A DNA stretch of 64,000 nucleotides, taken from Afipia carboxidovorans OM5. Its GTDB lineage: Bacteria > Pseudomonadota > Alphaproteobacteria > Rhizobiales > Xanthobacteraceae. The stretch spans positions 3,162,001-3,226,000 of the forward strand of contig NC_015684.1 of assembly GCF_000218565.1 (NCBI RefSeq), in the 5' to 3' direction. Of this stretch, positions 1-8,462 are shown one piece after another (the first letter of the stretch is position 1; every line of letters begins with the position of its first letter). A program made the translations under genes and the position numbers. A model generated the notes under the pieces. The model worked only from the letters and a program-made list of their open reading frames with translations, was not told the origin of the DNA and ran no database searches.

Positions 1-1
1 T

Positions 2-118
2 GTTCCGCTGCCCGGCGCACGCACGGCTGACAAGATTCTGGCGAGCGCTTCGGAAAAAGGCCTTGGCGAATACTATTGGCCTGTTATCAGCAAGGTCATC
101 GCAACGGACGCTGCATAG
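2..118 (+). CDS. NAD(P)-dependent dehydrogenase, C-terminal end (partial)
   Basis: Only the last 38 residues are inside the window. They end at a TAG at 116-118, 30 bases before the thiolase-like gene. The tail (LASASEKGLGEYYWPVI) resembles the C-terminal helix of 3-hydroxyisobutyrate dehydrogenase-type NAD(P)-dependent oxidoreductases, where a 'GLG..DW..v' segment closes the substrate domain. The assignment rests on this short stretch alone. The same strand and close spacing suggest one operon with the thiolase and DUF35 genes. Confidence 0.45.
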   Translation, partial: VPLPGARTADKILASASEKGLGEYYWPVISKVIATDAA

Positions 119-148
119 CAGAGCCCCGCGGCTTCTAGCGGAGACAGC

Positions 149-1318
149 ATGAGCATCAACGGCGCAGCTTATATTGTCGGCGCTTACGAACACCCCACCC
201 GCAAAGCGCCCGACAAATCGCTTGGGCAACTCCATGCGGAGGTCGCAAAGGGCGCGCTCGACGATGCCGGCCTGACCAAGGACGACGTTGACGGCTATTT
301 CTGCGCAGGCGACGCCTCCGGCCTCGGCCCTCTATCCATGCTGGACTATCTTGGACTTGATGTCCGGCACATGGATTCGACCGATACCGGCGGCTCATCC
401 TATCTGCTTCATGTCGCGCATGCGGCCGAAGCCATCGCGATGGGCAAATGCCGGATCGCCCTCATAACGCTGGCCGGCCGCCCGCGCTCGCAGGCATCCA
501 CCATTGGCACCGTCCCGCATGTCTTCACGGATGATGCGCCGGATGTTCCGTTCGAACATCCCTATCGACCGGTTATCAGCAATCTCTACGCCATGTGCGC
601 TATGCGCCACATGTACGAATTCGGCACCACCTCGGAGCAGCTTGCCTGGATCAAGGTTGCGGCCTCCCACCACGCCCAGCATAACCCGCATGCCATGCTA
701 CCGAATGTTGTCACCGTCGATGACGTGCTGGCTTCACCAATGGTCGCCTCGCCGCTCCATAAACTCGATTGCTGCGTGGTGTCGGACGGCGGCGGTGCCA
801 TCATTGTCGCTCATCCCGATATCGCGAAATCCTTGCGGCGCCCGAAGGTCAAACTTCGTGGCGCAGGCGAAGCCATCCAGCATCAGATGGGTGGCCGCAT
901 TAATCTGACAACATCGGCAGCCGCACGCTCGGGCCCGATCGCTTTCGCCGAGGCCGCAGTCACACCGACGGATATCAAATACGCCTCCATCTATGACAGC
1001 TTCACGATCACCGTGCTGATCCAACTCGAAGATCTAGGGTTTTGCGAGAAGGGCAAAGGCGGTGCGTTTGTCGCGGACGGCAACCTGATCTCCGGTGTCG
1101 GCAAGCTTCCTTTCAACACGGATGGCGGCGGCCTCTGCAACAATCATCCCGCCAATCGTGGCGGGATGACGAAGATTATTGAAGCCGTGCGGCAGTTACG
1201 CGGTGAAGCCCATCCTGCCGTGCAGGTTCCGGGTTGCGATCTGGCTTTGGTGCAAGCTACCGGAGGCCGCCTCGGCACGCGCCACGTCAGCGGTACGCTT
1301 ATTCTGGAGCGCGAATAG
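149..1318 (+). CDS. thiolase-fold protein (acetyl-CoA acetyltransferase-like)
   Basis: A 389-residue protein of thiolase length. Seen: an N-terminal thiolase half with an 'AYEHPTR' start region, a central 'CCVVSDGGGAIIVA' stretch and a C-terminal 'NTDGGGLCNNHP' loop, all typical of the SCP2-thiolase / thiolase-like group rather than classical FadA or PhaA. These proteins cleave or form carbon-carbon bonds on acyl-CoA substrates and often need a DUF35 zinc-ribbon partner, which is the next gene, one base downstream. That pairing supports a heteromeric thiolase or aldolase-type complex in CoA-dependent catabolism. The canonical N-terminal nucleophile cysteine is not obvious, so the reaction is uncertain. 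Confidence 0.8.
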   Translation: MSINGAAYIVGAYEHPTRKAPDKSLGQLHAEVAKGALDDAGLTKDDVDGYFCAGDASGLGPLSMLDYLGLDVRHMDSTDTGGSSYLLHVAHAAEAIAMGKCRIALITLAGRPRSQASTIGTVPHVFTDDAPDVPFEHPYRPVISNLYAMCAMRHMYEFGTTSEQLAWIKVAASHHAQHNPHAMLPNVVTVDDVLASPMVASPLHKLDCCVVSDGGGAIIVAHPDIAKSLRRPKVKLRGAGEAIQHQMGGRINLTTSAAARSGPIAFAEAAVTPTDIKYASIYDSFTITVLIQLEDLGFCEKGKGGAFVADGNLISGVGKLPFNTDGGGLCNNHPANRGGMTKIIEAVRQLRGEAHPAVQVPGCDLALVQATGGRLGTRHVSGTLILERE

Positions 1319-1319
1319 G

Positions 1320-1718
1320 ATGGTGAACCTCAAGAGCGAGCCCAAGCGCCAGACAACCCCAGATACGCGCCCCTATTGGGACGCTCTAGCGCAACGCAAG
1401 CTTTTGCTGCATCGCTGCCAGGACTGCGGCAAGGCTCATCACTATCCTCGCGCGCACTGCCCTTTCTGTTTTGGCTGCAATCTCGACTGGGAAGAAGCTT
1501 CAGGACGCGGATCTGTCTACAGTTACAGCGTCATGCATCGCGCCGATCCACCTTATGTAATGGCCTATATCGAACTTGAGGAAGGCCCTGTCATCATGTC
1601 GAACATCGTCGATACGCCGTTCGACAAGATCAGGATTGGAGCGCCTGTTACGATCGATTTCATATCGTCCCCCGGTTCCGACTCGCCAATAGCAGTCTTC
1701 ACGCAAAACGACTGCTGA
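1320..1718 (+). CDS. DUF35 zinc-ribbon / OB-fold protein, thiolase partner
   Basis: A 132-residue protein. An N-terminal rubredoxin-like zinc ribbon (CQDC, ten residues, CPFC) is followed by an OB-fold segment (GRGSVYSYSVMHRADPPYVMAYIELEEG, quoted here only as its key stretch GRGSVYSYSV). This is the DUF35 layout found in accessory subunits that bind acyl-CoA and stabilise thiolase-like enzymes. The ATG at 1320 is used rather than a longer in-frame start because it lies one base after the thiolase stop, which implies translational coupling. Confidence 0.85.
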   Translation: MVNLKSEPKRQTTPDTRPYWDALAQRKLLLHRCQDCGKAHHYPRAHCPFCFGCNLDWEEASGRGSVYSYSVMHRADPPYVMAYIELEEGPVIMSNIVDTPFDKIRIGAPVTIDFISSPGSDSPIAVFTQNDC

Positions 1719-1751
1719 AAACCACACCTCGTACATTGCCCGTTTGAACTC

Positions 1752-1785
1752 TTGGGAACTCGGATGCAGGAATCCCGAGTTTCCT
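1752..1785 (+). terminator. weak terminator-like hairpin after the DUF35 gene
   Basis: AACTCGG at 1757-1763 pairs with CCGAGTT at 1774-1780, followed by a short T-containing tract. It sits about 40 bases after the DUF35 stop. The tail is poor in T, so termination is only possible. Confidence 0.35.
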
Positions 1786-1954
1786 TATGTTGCATGCAAC
1801 CTTATTCAAGGAAGCGGATTGGTCGGTAACCGGCCTCCCATTGAGCCGACCATCGAATAGCGCCGGCTCTTTCCAGCCGGATACCCGGCGAAGTACGCCA
1901 GGATTTGCATGGCGCGAGGCCGTTCCTTTTCAACGCGAACCAAGGGTGGCTCCA

Positions 1955-2164
1955 ATGCAAACATTACAAAGCAATAGCTGGACCGAAATCGAGCTACGGA
2001 AGCTGCGCACTTACGCCGAGGCCGGATGTTCGGCTTACCGCATCGCGGCAGCGCTCGATCGAACAGTGGCAGATGTCCGGACAATCGCTGCCCGGCAAGG
2101 CATCGTGATTCTGAATTTTAACGAGCGCGAGACGCACCGGCCCGAAAAGGCCGCTCACGCGTAA
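1955..2164 (+). CDS. small HTH-like protein of unknown role
   Basis: A 69-residue protein from the ATG at 1955, which has an AAGGG ribosome site about ten bases upstream. A longer in-frame ATG at 1787 lacks such a site and adds unlike sequence. The core (TEIELRKLRTYAEAGCSAYR, then AALDRT and TIAARQG) reads as a helix-turn-helix of the kind found in GcrA-like or SANT-like small DNA-binding proteins of Rhizobiales. No catalytic motif is seen. It stands alone with a terminator after it, so it is probably a monocistronic regulator; the target is unknown. Confidence 0.5.
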   Translation: MQTLQSNSWTEIELRKLRTYAEAGCSAYRIAAALDRTVADVRTIAARQGIVILNFNERETHRPEKAAHA

Positions 2165-2191
2165 TCCTTCTACGCAAGTCACCAAGGTAAG

Positions 2192-2221
2192 CCGGCCTCC
2201 ATTCGGGAGGCCGATCTTTTT
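2192..2221 (+). terminator. rho-independent terminator
   Basis: A CGGCCTCC / GGGAGGCCG stem with an ATTC loop is followed by ATCTTTTT. It lies 27 bases after the small HTH gene stop, where its transcript would end. Confidence 0.75.
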
Positions 2222-2416
2222 CACCCGACGAAACCCTATCGATGGACGCGCATTATCCGACGCTCACGCCGAGTGACAACCGGCCGTAACAGGGACGATG
2301 GACGCGGCTATTTTGCCGGCTTCTGGTCGCGACATCAACGCATCGGTACGCGCTGACATCTAACCTGTTCTTGGCGTGAGCGCTTCTGTTCTCACCGCTA
2401 AGAGAGGCGCGCATCC

Positions 2417-2914
2417 ATGGCAAAAGCCAAAACGCTGAGCGATCTGTTTCATGATACGCTCAAGGACATCTATTTTGCTGAAAAGAAAATAATGAGCGCT
2501 CTGCCCAAGATGGCAAAGGCTGCTCAGAACGATGAGTTGCAGGCCGCTTTCGAGAAGCATCTGGTGGAGACCGAAGGCCAGGTCGAGCGGCTGGACGCGG
2601 TGTTCCAGGAGATTGGTGAAACACCACGTGGCAAGACTTGCGATGCCATCATGGGCATTCTCGATGAAGGCAAAGAGATCATGTCCGAGTACAAGGGCAC
2701 CCCTGCCCTCGATGCGGGCCTTCTCGCTGCGGCCCAGGCGGTCGAGCATTATGAAATCTCGCGCTATGGCACTTTGATTACCTGGGCAGACGAACTCGGC
2801 TTGTCGAAAGCCAGCAAGCTTTTGAAAGAAACCCTGGCCGAGGAAAAGAAAACCGACCAGACGCTCACTGGCCTCGCAAAGTCTGTCGTCAACGCAGAGG
2901 CAGAAGCCGCCTAA
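2417..2914 (+). CDS. YciE/YciF-type ferritin-like protein (DUF892)
   Basis: A 165-residue, all-helical protein starting MAKAKTLSDLFHDTLKDIY, the hallmark opening of DUF892. Conserved acidic and His positions follow along four helices (DIYFAEKKI, FEKHLVETE, AVEHYEIS, LKETLAEEKK), matching the di-iron ferritin-like bundle. Members are induced by osmotic, acid or general stress in Enterobacteria and Rhizobiales; the exact chemistry is unresolved. It is a single gene with its own terminator. The length is normal for the family and nothing looks broken. Confidence 0.88.
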   Translation: MAKAKTLSDLFHDTLKDIYFAEKKIMSALPKMAKAAQNDELQAAFEKHLVETEGQVERLDAVFQEIGETPRGKTCDAIMGILDEGKEIMSEYKGTPALDAGLLAAAQAVEHYEISRYGTLITWADELGLSKASKLLKETLAEEKKTDQTLTGLAKSVVNAEAEAA

Positions 2915-2935
2915 AAAACGACTCCCAGAAATAAT

Positions 2936-2968
2936 AAAGGCCCGGACAGAACCGGGCCTTACGTTTTT
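2936..2968 (+). terminator. rho-independent terminator of the YciE gene
   Basis: AAGGCCCGG and CCGGGCCTT pair around a short ACAGAA-type loop, followed by ACGTTTTT. It lies 22 bases after the stop codon. Confidence 0.85.
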
Positions 2969-3243
2969 CTGCCGTGGACTCGCTCTCGTTTGTCACGATT
3001 ATCACCTCTATGAATCCGGACGTGAGGCGACAGGGCTTCACAAAAGGCCCATTATGTCGCAGCTAATTGAATTTTTAAGTTTTGTGACCCATATACAGAT
3101 CATGCTCTGGCAACGTCATTGATCTACTGACCGACGAACATCGCTTGCGATGGCACAGAGCTAAACCCCGTTCGTGAAACATGAACGCCGTTACGACGCT
3201 TGATTGCGTCGGTGCGGCGCAAAGTCGTGCGAGGTGTGTCGAT

Positions 3244-3369
3244 ATGATGCTGATTATGGTTGGAGGGATGCTCCTGGCCTGGGCGGCCTTTGTTTGGCTC
3301 TACGCCCCTGATGGCGGCGCGCATAGGTACCTGTGGTCTCGCGAAAGAAGAAAACGAAAATACTACTAG
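3244..3369 (+). CDS. small single-span membrane protein
   Basis: A 41-residue reading frame from the ATG at 3244, preceded by GAGG at 3231-3234. It has one hydrophobic helix (MLLAWAAFVWLY) and a basic tail (RERRKRKYY), so an inner-membrane protein with a cytoplasmic C-terminus is plausible. Its stop lies inside the ribosome site of the next gene, suggesting coupling. No family is recognised; an in-frame longer start at 3181 is less likely. Confidence 0.4.
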   Translation: MMLIMVGGMLLAWAAFVWLYAPDGGAHRYLWSRERRKRKYY

Positions 3370-3380
3370 GAGGCCTGTCG

Positions 3381-3680
3381 ATGATTACCGGATCGCAGTG
3401 TCGCGCCGCTCGCGCACTCGTTGAGATTTCGCGTAGCATGCTCGCCAAGCGCGCGGGTGTCGATTTGATCTCGATTGAGCGCTTCGAGAACATCACCGGG
3501 TCTCTTGTGAAACGCGAGATGCAAGACGTGAAGCGAGCGCTGGAAGAACTCGGAGCCGTTTTCATTCCCGAGAACGGGGCCGGCCATGGCGTACGGCTGA
3601 AATTCAGCAACGTCGCAGCGGAGCGGATTGCTCAGCTCGAATGTGAAGGTGGCATTGTCGCGAACGATCGCGTGCCCTGA
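3381..3680 (+). CDS. XRE-family helix-turn-helix regulator
   Basis: A 99-residue protein from the ATG at 3381, with a strong AGGAGG at 3368-3373. The HTH reads ITGSQCRAARALVEISRSML, then AKRAGVDLISIERFE, typical of small Cro/C1-type proteins of Rhizobiales. The C-terminal GAVFIPENGAGHGVRLK segment is the usual tail ('gvefi..ng.G..GVRLR'). It probably represses or activates a nearby promoter, but no operator is evident. A strong terminator follows. Confidence 0.85.
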   Translation: MITGSQCRAARALVEISRSMLAKRAGVDLISIERFENITGSLVKREMQDVKRALEELGAVFIPENGAGHGVRLKFSNVAAERIAQLECEGGIVANDRVP

Positions 3681-3734
3681 AGGTCATTGCCCCTCCCGCA
3701 TACGTAGCTGGTGCCGGAGATGCCGACTGCAGTC

Positions 3735-3765
3735 AAAATCCCGCCAGACATGGCGGGATTTTTTT
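3735..3765 (+). terminator. rho-independent terminator
   Basis: AATCCCGCC / GGCGGGATT around AGACAT, followed by seven T. It is about 55 bases after the XRE-type gene. The A-run on the left makes it a possible two-way terminator, also serving the ankyrin fragment on the minus strand. Confidence 0.85.
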
Positions 3766-3784
3766 GACTCCTAGACAGAAGCGC

Positions 3785-3970
3785 TCAGGTCAAAGCCCGA
3801 GCAAGAATATCGGCAAGTTCGTTGTAACCCTTCTGCTGCGCGTGCTGCAGGGGAGAGACGCCCCACTGGTCGGTCATGGTCGGATCGGCACCTGCGGCGA
3901 TCAACAGCCGGACGATGTCCTGCTGTCTCGGGCCACCGTCGCGGGCAAAATCACTGCCAGTGGTCACAGG
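3785..3970 (-). pseudogene. ankyrin-repeat protein, C-terminal fragment
   Basis: The minus-strand reading QQDIVRLLIAAGADPTMTDQ, then GVSPLQHAQQKGYNELADIL is one clean ankyrin repeat plus the capping helix, ending in a normal stop at 3785. Upstream of about 3970 the frame loses any ankyrin character and runs into repeated DNA, so the front of the gene is missing. An open frame continues to 4093, but that part is not ankyrin-like. The cut point marks the left border of the scrambled region. Confidence 0.65.
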
Positions 3971-4032
3971 TTCGATACCTATGACGGTGGGTGGTGGCGG
4001 ACGCAGTCGTGTGCGAACCGGTCTTCGGTGCG

Positions 4033-4196
4033 AATTCCCTGTTAACAGAGAAAATACAGAGATCAGCGCCCTTTTGACGACTGCTAAGGCCAAGCGCGCG
4101 CTGTGTCGCAGGTGCTTTTAGCAAAATTCCCTATCTGGGATAACAGGGAAAATTATCGACGGAACAGGGAAATTTGGAGTGGAAACAGGGAAAATC
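4033..4196. repeat. iteron-like ACAGGGAAA repeats
   Basis: Copies of ACAGGGAAA start at 4143, 4164 and 4185, exactly 21 bases apart. A fourth, diverged copy (ACAGAGAAAA) is at 4044. Inverted TTCCCT sits at 4035-4040 and 4127-4132, so the first and second copies form palindromes. The regular spacing of two helical turns suggests a protein-binding array. The surrounding 150 bases have no gene. Confidence 0.6.
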
Positions 4197-4200
4197 TCAA

Positions 4201-4660
4201 TGTCCAATATCTAAATTTTTTTAACATCCATCGACGTGATGCGCCTTTCGATCGGCGCGAACAAGGCAAAAGCAATCAGAATTCGCGCATTAAGTGCGAA
4301 ACTGAATGAGAATCAAAGACATCTATCACCTCCGATCTCTTCTTATGAGCTACCAGCATTGGAGCTTGAGCACTCCGTGCTTTGATATCAAAGTTGCACG
4401 ACAAGCGGAGAGTAAGACGAGAGCGAGATTTTAAGTCGCCAGTTGCTATCAAGTGACAACTATCTGGGATGCTAACGCCGCTAACCGGGATTCGAACGTC
4501 ATTAAGTGGGATCCCGAATTATCCCGATGAACACGATCACACCCAAGCCGAAACACCGAAACTATTCATTTACAGACTGCGGTTCACGCTACGCGAGAGC
4601 TGTCGATTCTCTTTTGGCATGCTCGTGAACTTTGTTTGTATAAATATCGGGAGTGTACGC
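4201..4660. other. no recognisable gene
   Basis: AT-rich stretch between the iteron-like repeats and the methylase relic. Short open frames exist on the plus strand but carry no family signature. The methylase ribosome site is at its right end. Confidence 0.5.
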
Positions 4661-5994
4661 GTGATTTCCAACACACAACAGATCGAGATGCGAACTATCT
4701 CATCTCTCAAGCCCTACGCCGGCAACGCACGCACCCACTCCAAGAAACAGATCAAACAGATCGCGGCCAGCATCCAACGTTTCGGTTTTACCAATCCGGT
4801 GTTGGTCAGCAATGAAGGTGAGATTATCGCGGGGCACGGCCGAGTTATGGCAGCCAAGGAAATTGGTCTCTCGACTGTTCCAACGCTCAAACTATCCCAC
4901 CTCTCCCCAGCCGAACGGCGCGCCTACGTGCTTGCAGACAATAAACTCGCTTTGAACGCTGGCTGGGACAGTGAAATCCTGGCCATTGAGTTGCAAGCAT
5001 TGATCGATGTCGACTTCGACGTCTCCTTGACGGGCTTCTCTCTGGCAGAAACGGATCTCGTCCTGGACCAAGCCGGTGAACGATCGGCCGAAGAGGTCGC
5101 GCCAGCCGATGTCGTTCCCGAGCCGCCAGCCACGCCGGTATCCCGTCGGGGCGATCTATGGTCGTTAGGTCGCCATCGTCTGTTGTGCGGAGATGCTCGG
5201 AGCCGGACCGACTATGGTCTCCTTCTCGGGAACGAGCCTGTGGATTTGGTTTTTACGGACCCGCCCTACAACGTCCCCATCGACGGGCATGTGTCTGGAT
5301 TAGGAACCATGCGACATCGCGAGTTCGCCATGGCCTCAGGCGAGATGTCTCGGGAGGCGTTTACGAACTTCCTGACACAAACATTGTCGCTGGCTGCCTC
5401 CGTCTGCCGGGACGGCGCGATAGCATTCATCTGCATAGACTGGCGGCACATGGGCGAGTTGCTTGAGGCTGGCGCCGCCAGTTTCACCGAGTTGAAGAAC
5501 ATGTGCGTCTGGAACAAGACGAATGGCGGTATGGGAACATTTTATCGCTCCAAACACGAGCTGGTCTTTGTCTTCAAGGTGGGAACTGTACCTTTGGTCT
5601 CGGAGATACCGGCCGCTATCGGACCAACGTCTGGGATTATCCCGGGGTCAGCAGCATGAGCGCACATCGCCGTGAGGACCAGGCGATGCACCCGACAGTG
5701 AAACCGACCGCGCTGGTTGCCGATGCGATACGCGACTGCACCAAGCGCGGCCAAACTGTGCTGGATATCTTTGGCGGATCCGGCACCACCTTGATTGCTG
5801 CCGAGACCTGCGGGCGCCGAGCACGGCTTATCGAATACGACCCCATCTATTGCGACACGATCATTACGCGATGACAACGATTAACAGGCAAGCATGCAAC
5901 GTTTATCGAAACCGGTGAAACCTTCGAGGATACTGCCGAGCGGCGAGGGTCTGGCGTCTCCATCCCGGCTATCATGCCGGAGGCTCACATATGA
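4661..5994 (+). pseudogene. ParB-domain / DNA methyltransferase, frameshifted
   Basis: The GTG at 4661 (GGGAG upstream) opens a ParB/sulfiredoxin-like domain (SLKPYAGNARTHSKKQI, then EIIAGHGR) followed by a beta-class methyltransferase with TDPPYN near 5257 and LDIFGGSGTT near 5760. The first frame is lost between about 5580 and 5600; the second resumes as FGLGDTGRYRTNVWDYPGVS. A second defect is the TGA at 5872-5874, where relatives have a tryptophan. After it the frame reads on sensibly (GKHATFIETGETFEDTAE, then VSIPAIMPEAHI) to a TGA at 5992-5994 that overlaps the next start. So it was a full phage- or island-type ParB-methylase, now inactive. Confidence 0.85.
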
Positions 5995-6845
5995 GCGACG
6001 ACGAGAACGATCCGTTTTGGCCACCGCCTTATGATGTCGGATATAAAAAGCCGCCCAAGAGCCAGCGTTTCGTTAAAGGAAAGTCTGGAAATCCTCGCGG
6101 CCGGCCACCAAAGAAAAAGCCGCTCCCAGAACCGCTCGTCGATAAGTCGACAATGGAGAGCATTCTCACAGTCTCACGGCGTAAAGTTACAGTTCGCGAT
6201 GGGGATACCTCTGCGAAGCTAACCACTATCGATGTCGTTCTTCAGACCATGGCTGTCACGGCGATGAAAGGCAGTGTTCCGGCCCAGAAGGCATTTGTCG
6301 AGTTAGTGTATCGAGCCCGGAAAGATCAAGCTACGGAAATACAGAATGATCATACGGCCTGGAGGAACTACGTAGCCACCTACAACGAATGCGTTGAAAC
6401 CTTTCACAAGGCGAGGAAACCGTTGCCGGAGGATATGCCGCATCCGGATGATCTCGTATTCGAAGAAGGTGAATTCGTGATGTTAAAGGGTGGAGATCCA
6501 ATTATCGCAGCACAGAATCGAAATTTAATGACCCGATTTAGAGACGTTCTCATGCTTCAGGCCGAAAAGGACCGACGAACCTTTTGGAAAGAGAACCCAA
6601 AGCAGCCTCTCCCTATCTTCGTTTCCGAATATTTTGCAACTCATATCAACGCGTGTTTGCCGAAGCGGATGCAACTCGACGATGCTCACCTTCTTTTCCG
6701 TATATCACGCATTGAAACAATGCGTATGGCTGCACTTAAAAATCAACTCCGAGAAGAGTGGACAGAACTCGGTATCCCGGCAGCACGAAATCTCATCACA
6801 CCACCCATCGCACCTTTGCTCGTAGCACTTGGATTGGCGAGTTGA
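5991..6845 (+). CDS. DUF5681 protein, possibly C-terminally altered
   Basis: A 284-residue frame whose N-terminus carries the DUF5681 signature (VGYKKPPKSQRFVKGKSGNP, then RGRPPKKK). This basic segment precedes terminase-type genes in many Rhizobiales prophages and islands. The start ATGA overlaps the stop of the ParB-methylase, so the two were coupled. The last residues run into Mu-capsid DNA of opposite strand, so the true C-terminus may be lost. A small-terminase-like or DNA-binding role is inferred from such neighbourhoods, not shown here. Confidence 0.75.
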   Translation: MSDDENDPFWPPPYDVGYKKPPKSQRFVKGKSGNPRGRPPKKKPLPEPLVDKSTMESILTVSRRKVTVRDGDTSAKLTTIDVVLQTMAVTAMKGSVPAQKAFVELVYRARKDQATEIQNDHTAWRNYVATYNECVETFHKARKPLPEDMPHPDDLVFEEGEFVMLKGGDPIIAAQNRNLMTRFRDVLMLQAEKDRRTFWKENPKQPLPIFVSEYFATHINACLPKRMQLDDAHLLFRISRIETMRMAALKNQLREEWTELGIPAARNLITPPIAPLLVALGLAS

Positions 6846-7150
6846 ACACGAGCTCGCCCGGGAACACGCGAGCCGAAACATCCCTCGCCCCCATCAGTGG
6901 CGAATAGATACCGTGGGTATCGTTCTCGATCGCAGACTGAGGCACCTCAACGGTCTGCGCGAACGGCTTGTTAGTGAGCTGATAGCCTTCGGTGGTGATC
7001 GAGCGGATCACGAGGTCGCCGATCCATTCACGGGTGCGCGGCAACTGGCCGAGCCACGGATAAGTCTCGATGGCCGTCGACGACGGCACCACTGTGGCGA
7101 CGCGCTTCCGGAGTGCCTCAGCGGCCCCGCTCAAGTGGTTTTCAAGTCCG
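6838..7150 (-). pseudogene. Mu-type major head protein (gpT) fragment
   Basis: The minus-strand reading LRKRVATVVPSSTAIETYPW, then LGQLPRTREWIGD and NKPFAQTVEVPQSAIENDTH, matches the N-terminal part of Mu gpT-like capsid proteins (VPSS....Y.WLG..P..REW.G). It stops matching after FPGELVFNS near 6840, where DUF5681 DNA begins. The beginning near 7140 needs a frame change to reach a start. Only about a third of a roughly 300-residue protein remains. It shows that a Mu-like prophage once contributed to this region. Confidence 0.65.
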
Positions 7151-7318
7151 TGTGGGCGTTTCCCGGCCGATTGGCTACGATGGTCCCACCGAGGGCGATA
7201 AAAGCAGCCTGTGGCCGATTTTGCGATTCCGGGAAAATGACCTATTTTGGAGGCCGTGACGCTGGAGTCATCCGCTCAACCGGTCTTGGGCTGCGGAGGG
7301 GTAGCGACCTCCCCGGTG

Positions 7319-7465
7319 TCACTCTTCCCCTTCCGCCAATTTCCGCTCGATCTGACGCCGGAGCCGCAGAATATCACGCGGCTTGATGCGGTGGAGCGTC
7401 GTGACGTAGAGCACATCGCCGGGGGCGGTGCGCTTGATGACGAAACGCCTGGAATCGATAGACAT
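7319..7465 (-). CDS. 48-residue protein of unknown function
   Basis: Short frame starting MSIDSRRFVIKRTAPGDVLY and ending in a charged helix (LRLRRQIERKLAEGEE). Codon use is like a real gene, and the position just upstream of the gpT fragment on the same strand suggests a leftover Mu-like prophage gene. I do not recognise a family. Confidence 0.35.
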   Translation of the reverse strand: MSIDSRRFVIKRTAPGDVLYVTTLHRIKPRDILRLRRQIERKLAEGEE

Positions 7466-7630
7466 CGAGCAGCTGATCTATGAGGCGGGCCGGCTTCAGA
7501 ATGCAATGTCATTGCTCAACCGTTTGCCGAGCAACTGAGGCCAACCACACAAATCTCCTCCGCCCGCCAAGTAACGGCAGGCTTGCGGTCGTGGCGGCGA
7601 AGGATGCCGTCAACCTGCAAGGAGATTCAG

Positions 7631-7933
7631 ATGCCTTCTCTCAAGCGAAGAACCACCAAAATCAAGGCTTCGCGTCGGCCTCCTCGCCAAAACCGGCTGG
7701 CACAGAATTGGCAGAAACATCGAAGCCAGCACCTCGAAAGAAACAAGCTCATTCAGAGACCAAAGCGCCGCCCACTTCGAAGCAGGCCGTAGTTCTAGCC
7801 ATGTTGCGCGAACCAAGCGGCACGACAGTCGACGCCATTATGAAGGCGACTGATTGGAAGCAGCACAGCATCCGAGGTTTCCTCGCAGGCGCGATCAAGA
7901 AGAAACTGGGGCTTAATCTGGTCTCGGCGGTCG
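7631..7933 (+). pseudogene. DUF3489 protein, frameshifted and truncated
   Basis: The ATG at 7631 with GGAG just upstream starts MPSLKRRTTKIKASR, but the DUF3489 domain (TSKQAVVLAMLREPSGTTVD, AIMKATDWKQHSIRGFL, KKKLGLNL) lies in another frame. A base has therefore been gained or lost in the basic linker. After NLVS at about 7927 the sequence becomes integrase, so the last strand (usually 'dg.R.Yr') is missing. The intact relative at 31796 gives the expected layout. Confidence 0.75.
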
Positions 7934-8462
7934 TTTCACCTTCTCCGGTTCATCGGATTCCGCCGTGAGGATGTCGTGCGCATCGGCCCTAATAACATTC
8001 GCAATGATCGGGTGCAGTACCGACAAGCCAAGAATGAGAACCGCAAACCTATTGATGTAGATACCCCGCTCCACCCCGCCCCGGCGGCAAGCATTGCGGC
8101 AACCGCGAACGGCTCCCACACCTTCCTGATAACGACGTTCGGGAAGCCGTTCACCTCGAATAGCTTTGGAAACAAGTTCAAGGACTGGTGCTGCCAAGCG
8201 GACTTGCCGCACTGCTCCGCTCACGGAACCCGCAAGGCCACAGCAACAGCCTTAGCCGAACGGGGAAGCAACGGTGCATGAGATCATGGCAGTTACCGGC
8301 CACCAGTCTCTTAAGGAAGTCGAGCGATACACCAAGGAGGCGCAACGGCGGCGACTGGCGAGCACGGCTATGGCGAAGCTAGTACCGGCGAGGCCGAAAT
8401 CCGAGCGAATATTGTCTCCCCTCGAAAAATCGAGAGACAATTCGGAGGAAAAAGGCGAATGA
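7934..8462 (+). pseudogene. tyrosine recombinase (integrase) C-terminal remnant
   Basis: Reading in two frames gives the catalytic half of a phage-type integrase: REDVVRIGPNNIRNDRV (first Arg region), then AHGTRKATATALAERG (H-x-x-R box), then VHEIMAVTGHQSLKEVERYT (second His and the Tyr nucleophile). One extra base near 8265 breaks the frame between AERG and VHEIM. The N-terminal arm and core-binding domains are absent. It was probably the integrase of an element that brought the DUF3489 copy or the phage debris. Confidence 0.85.

Noticed and set aside
4103..4309. 68-codon frame across the iteron-like array
   Set aside because: No ribosome site; its sequence simply translates the repeats.
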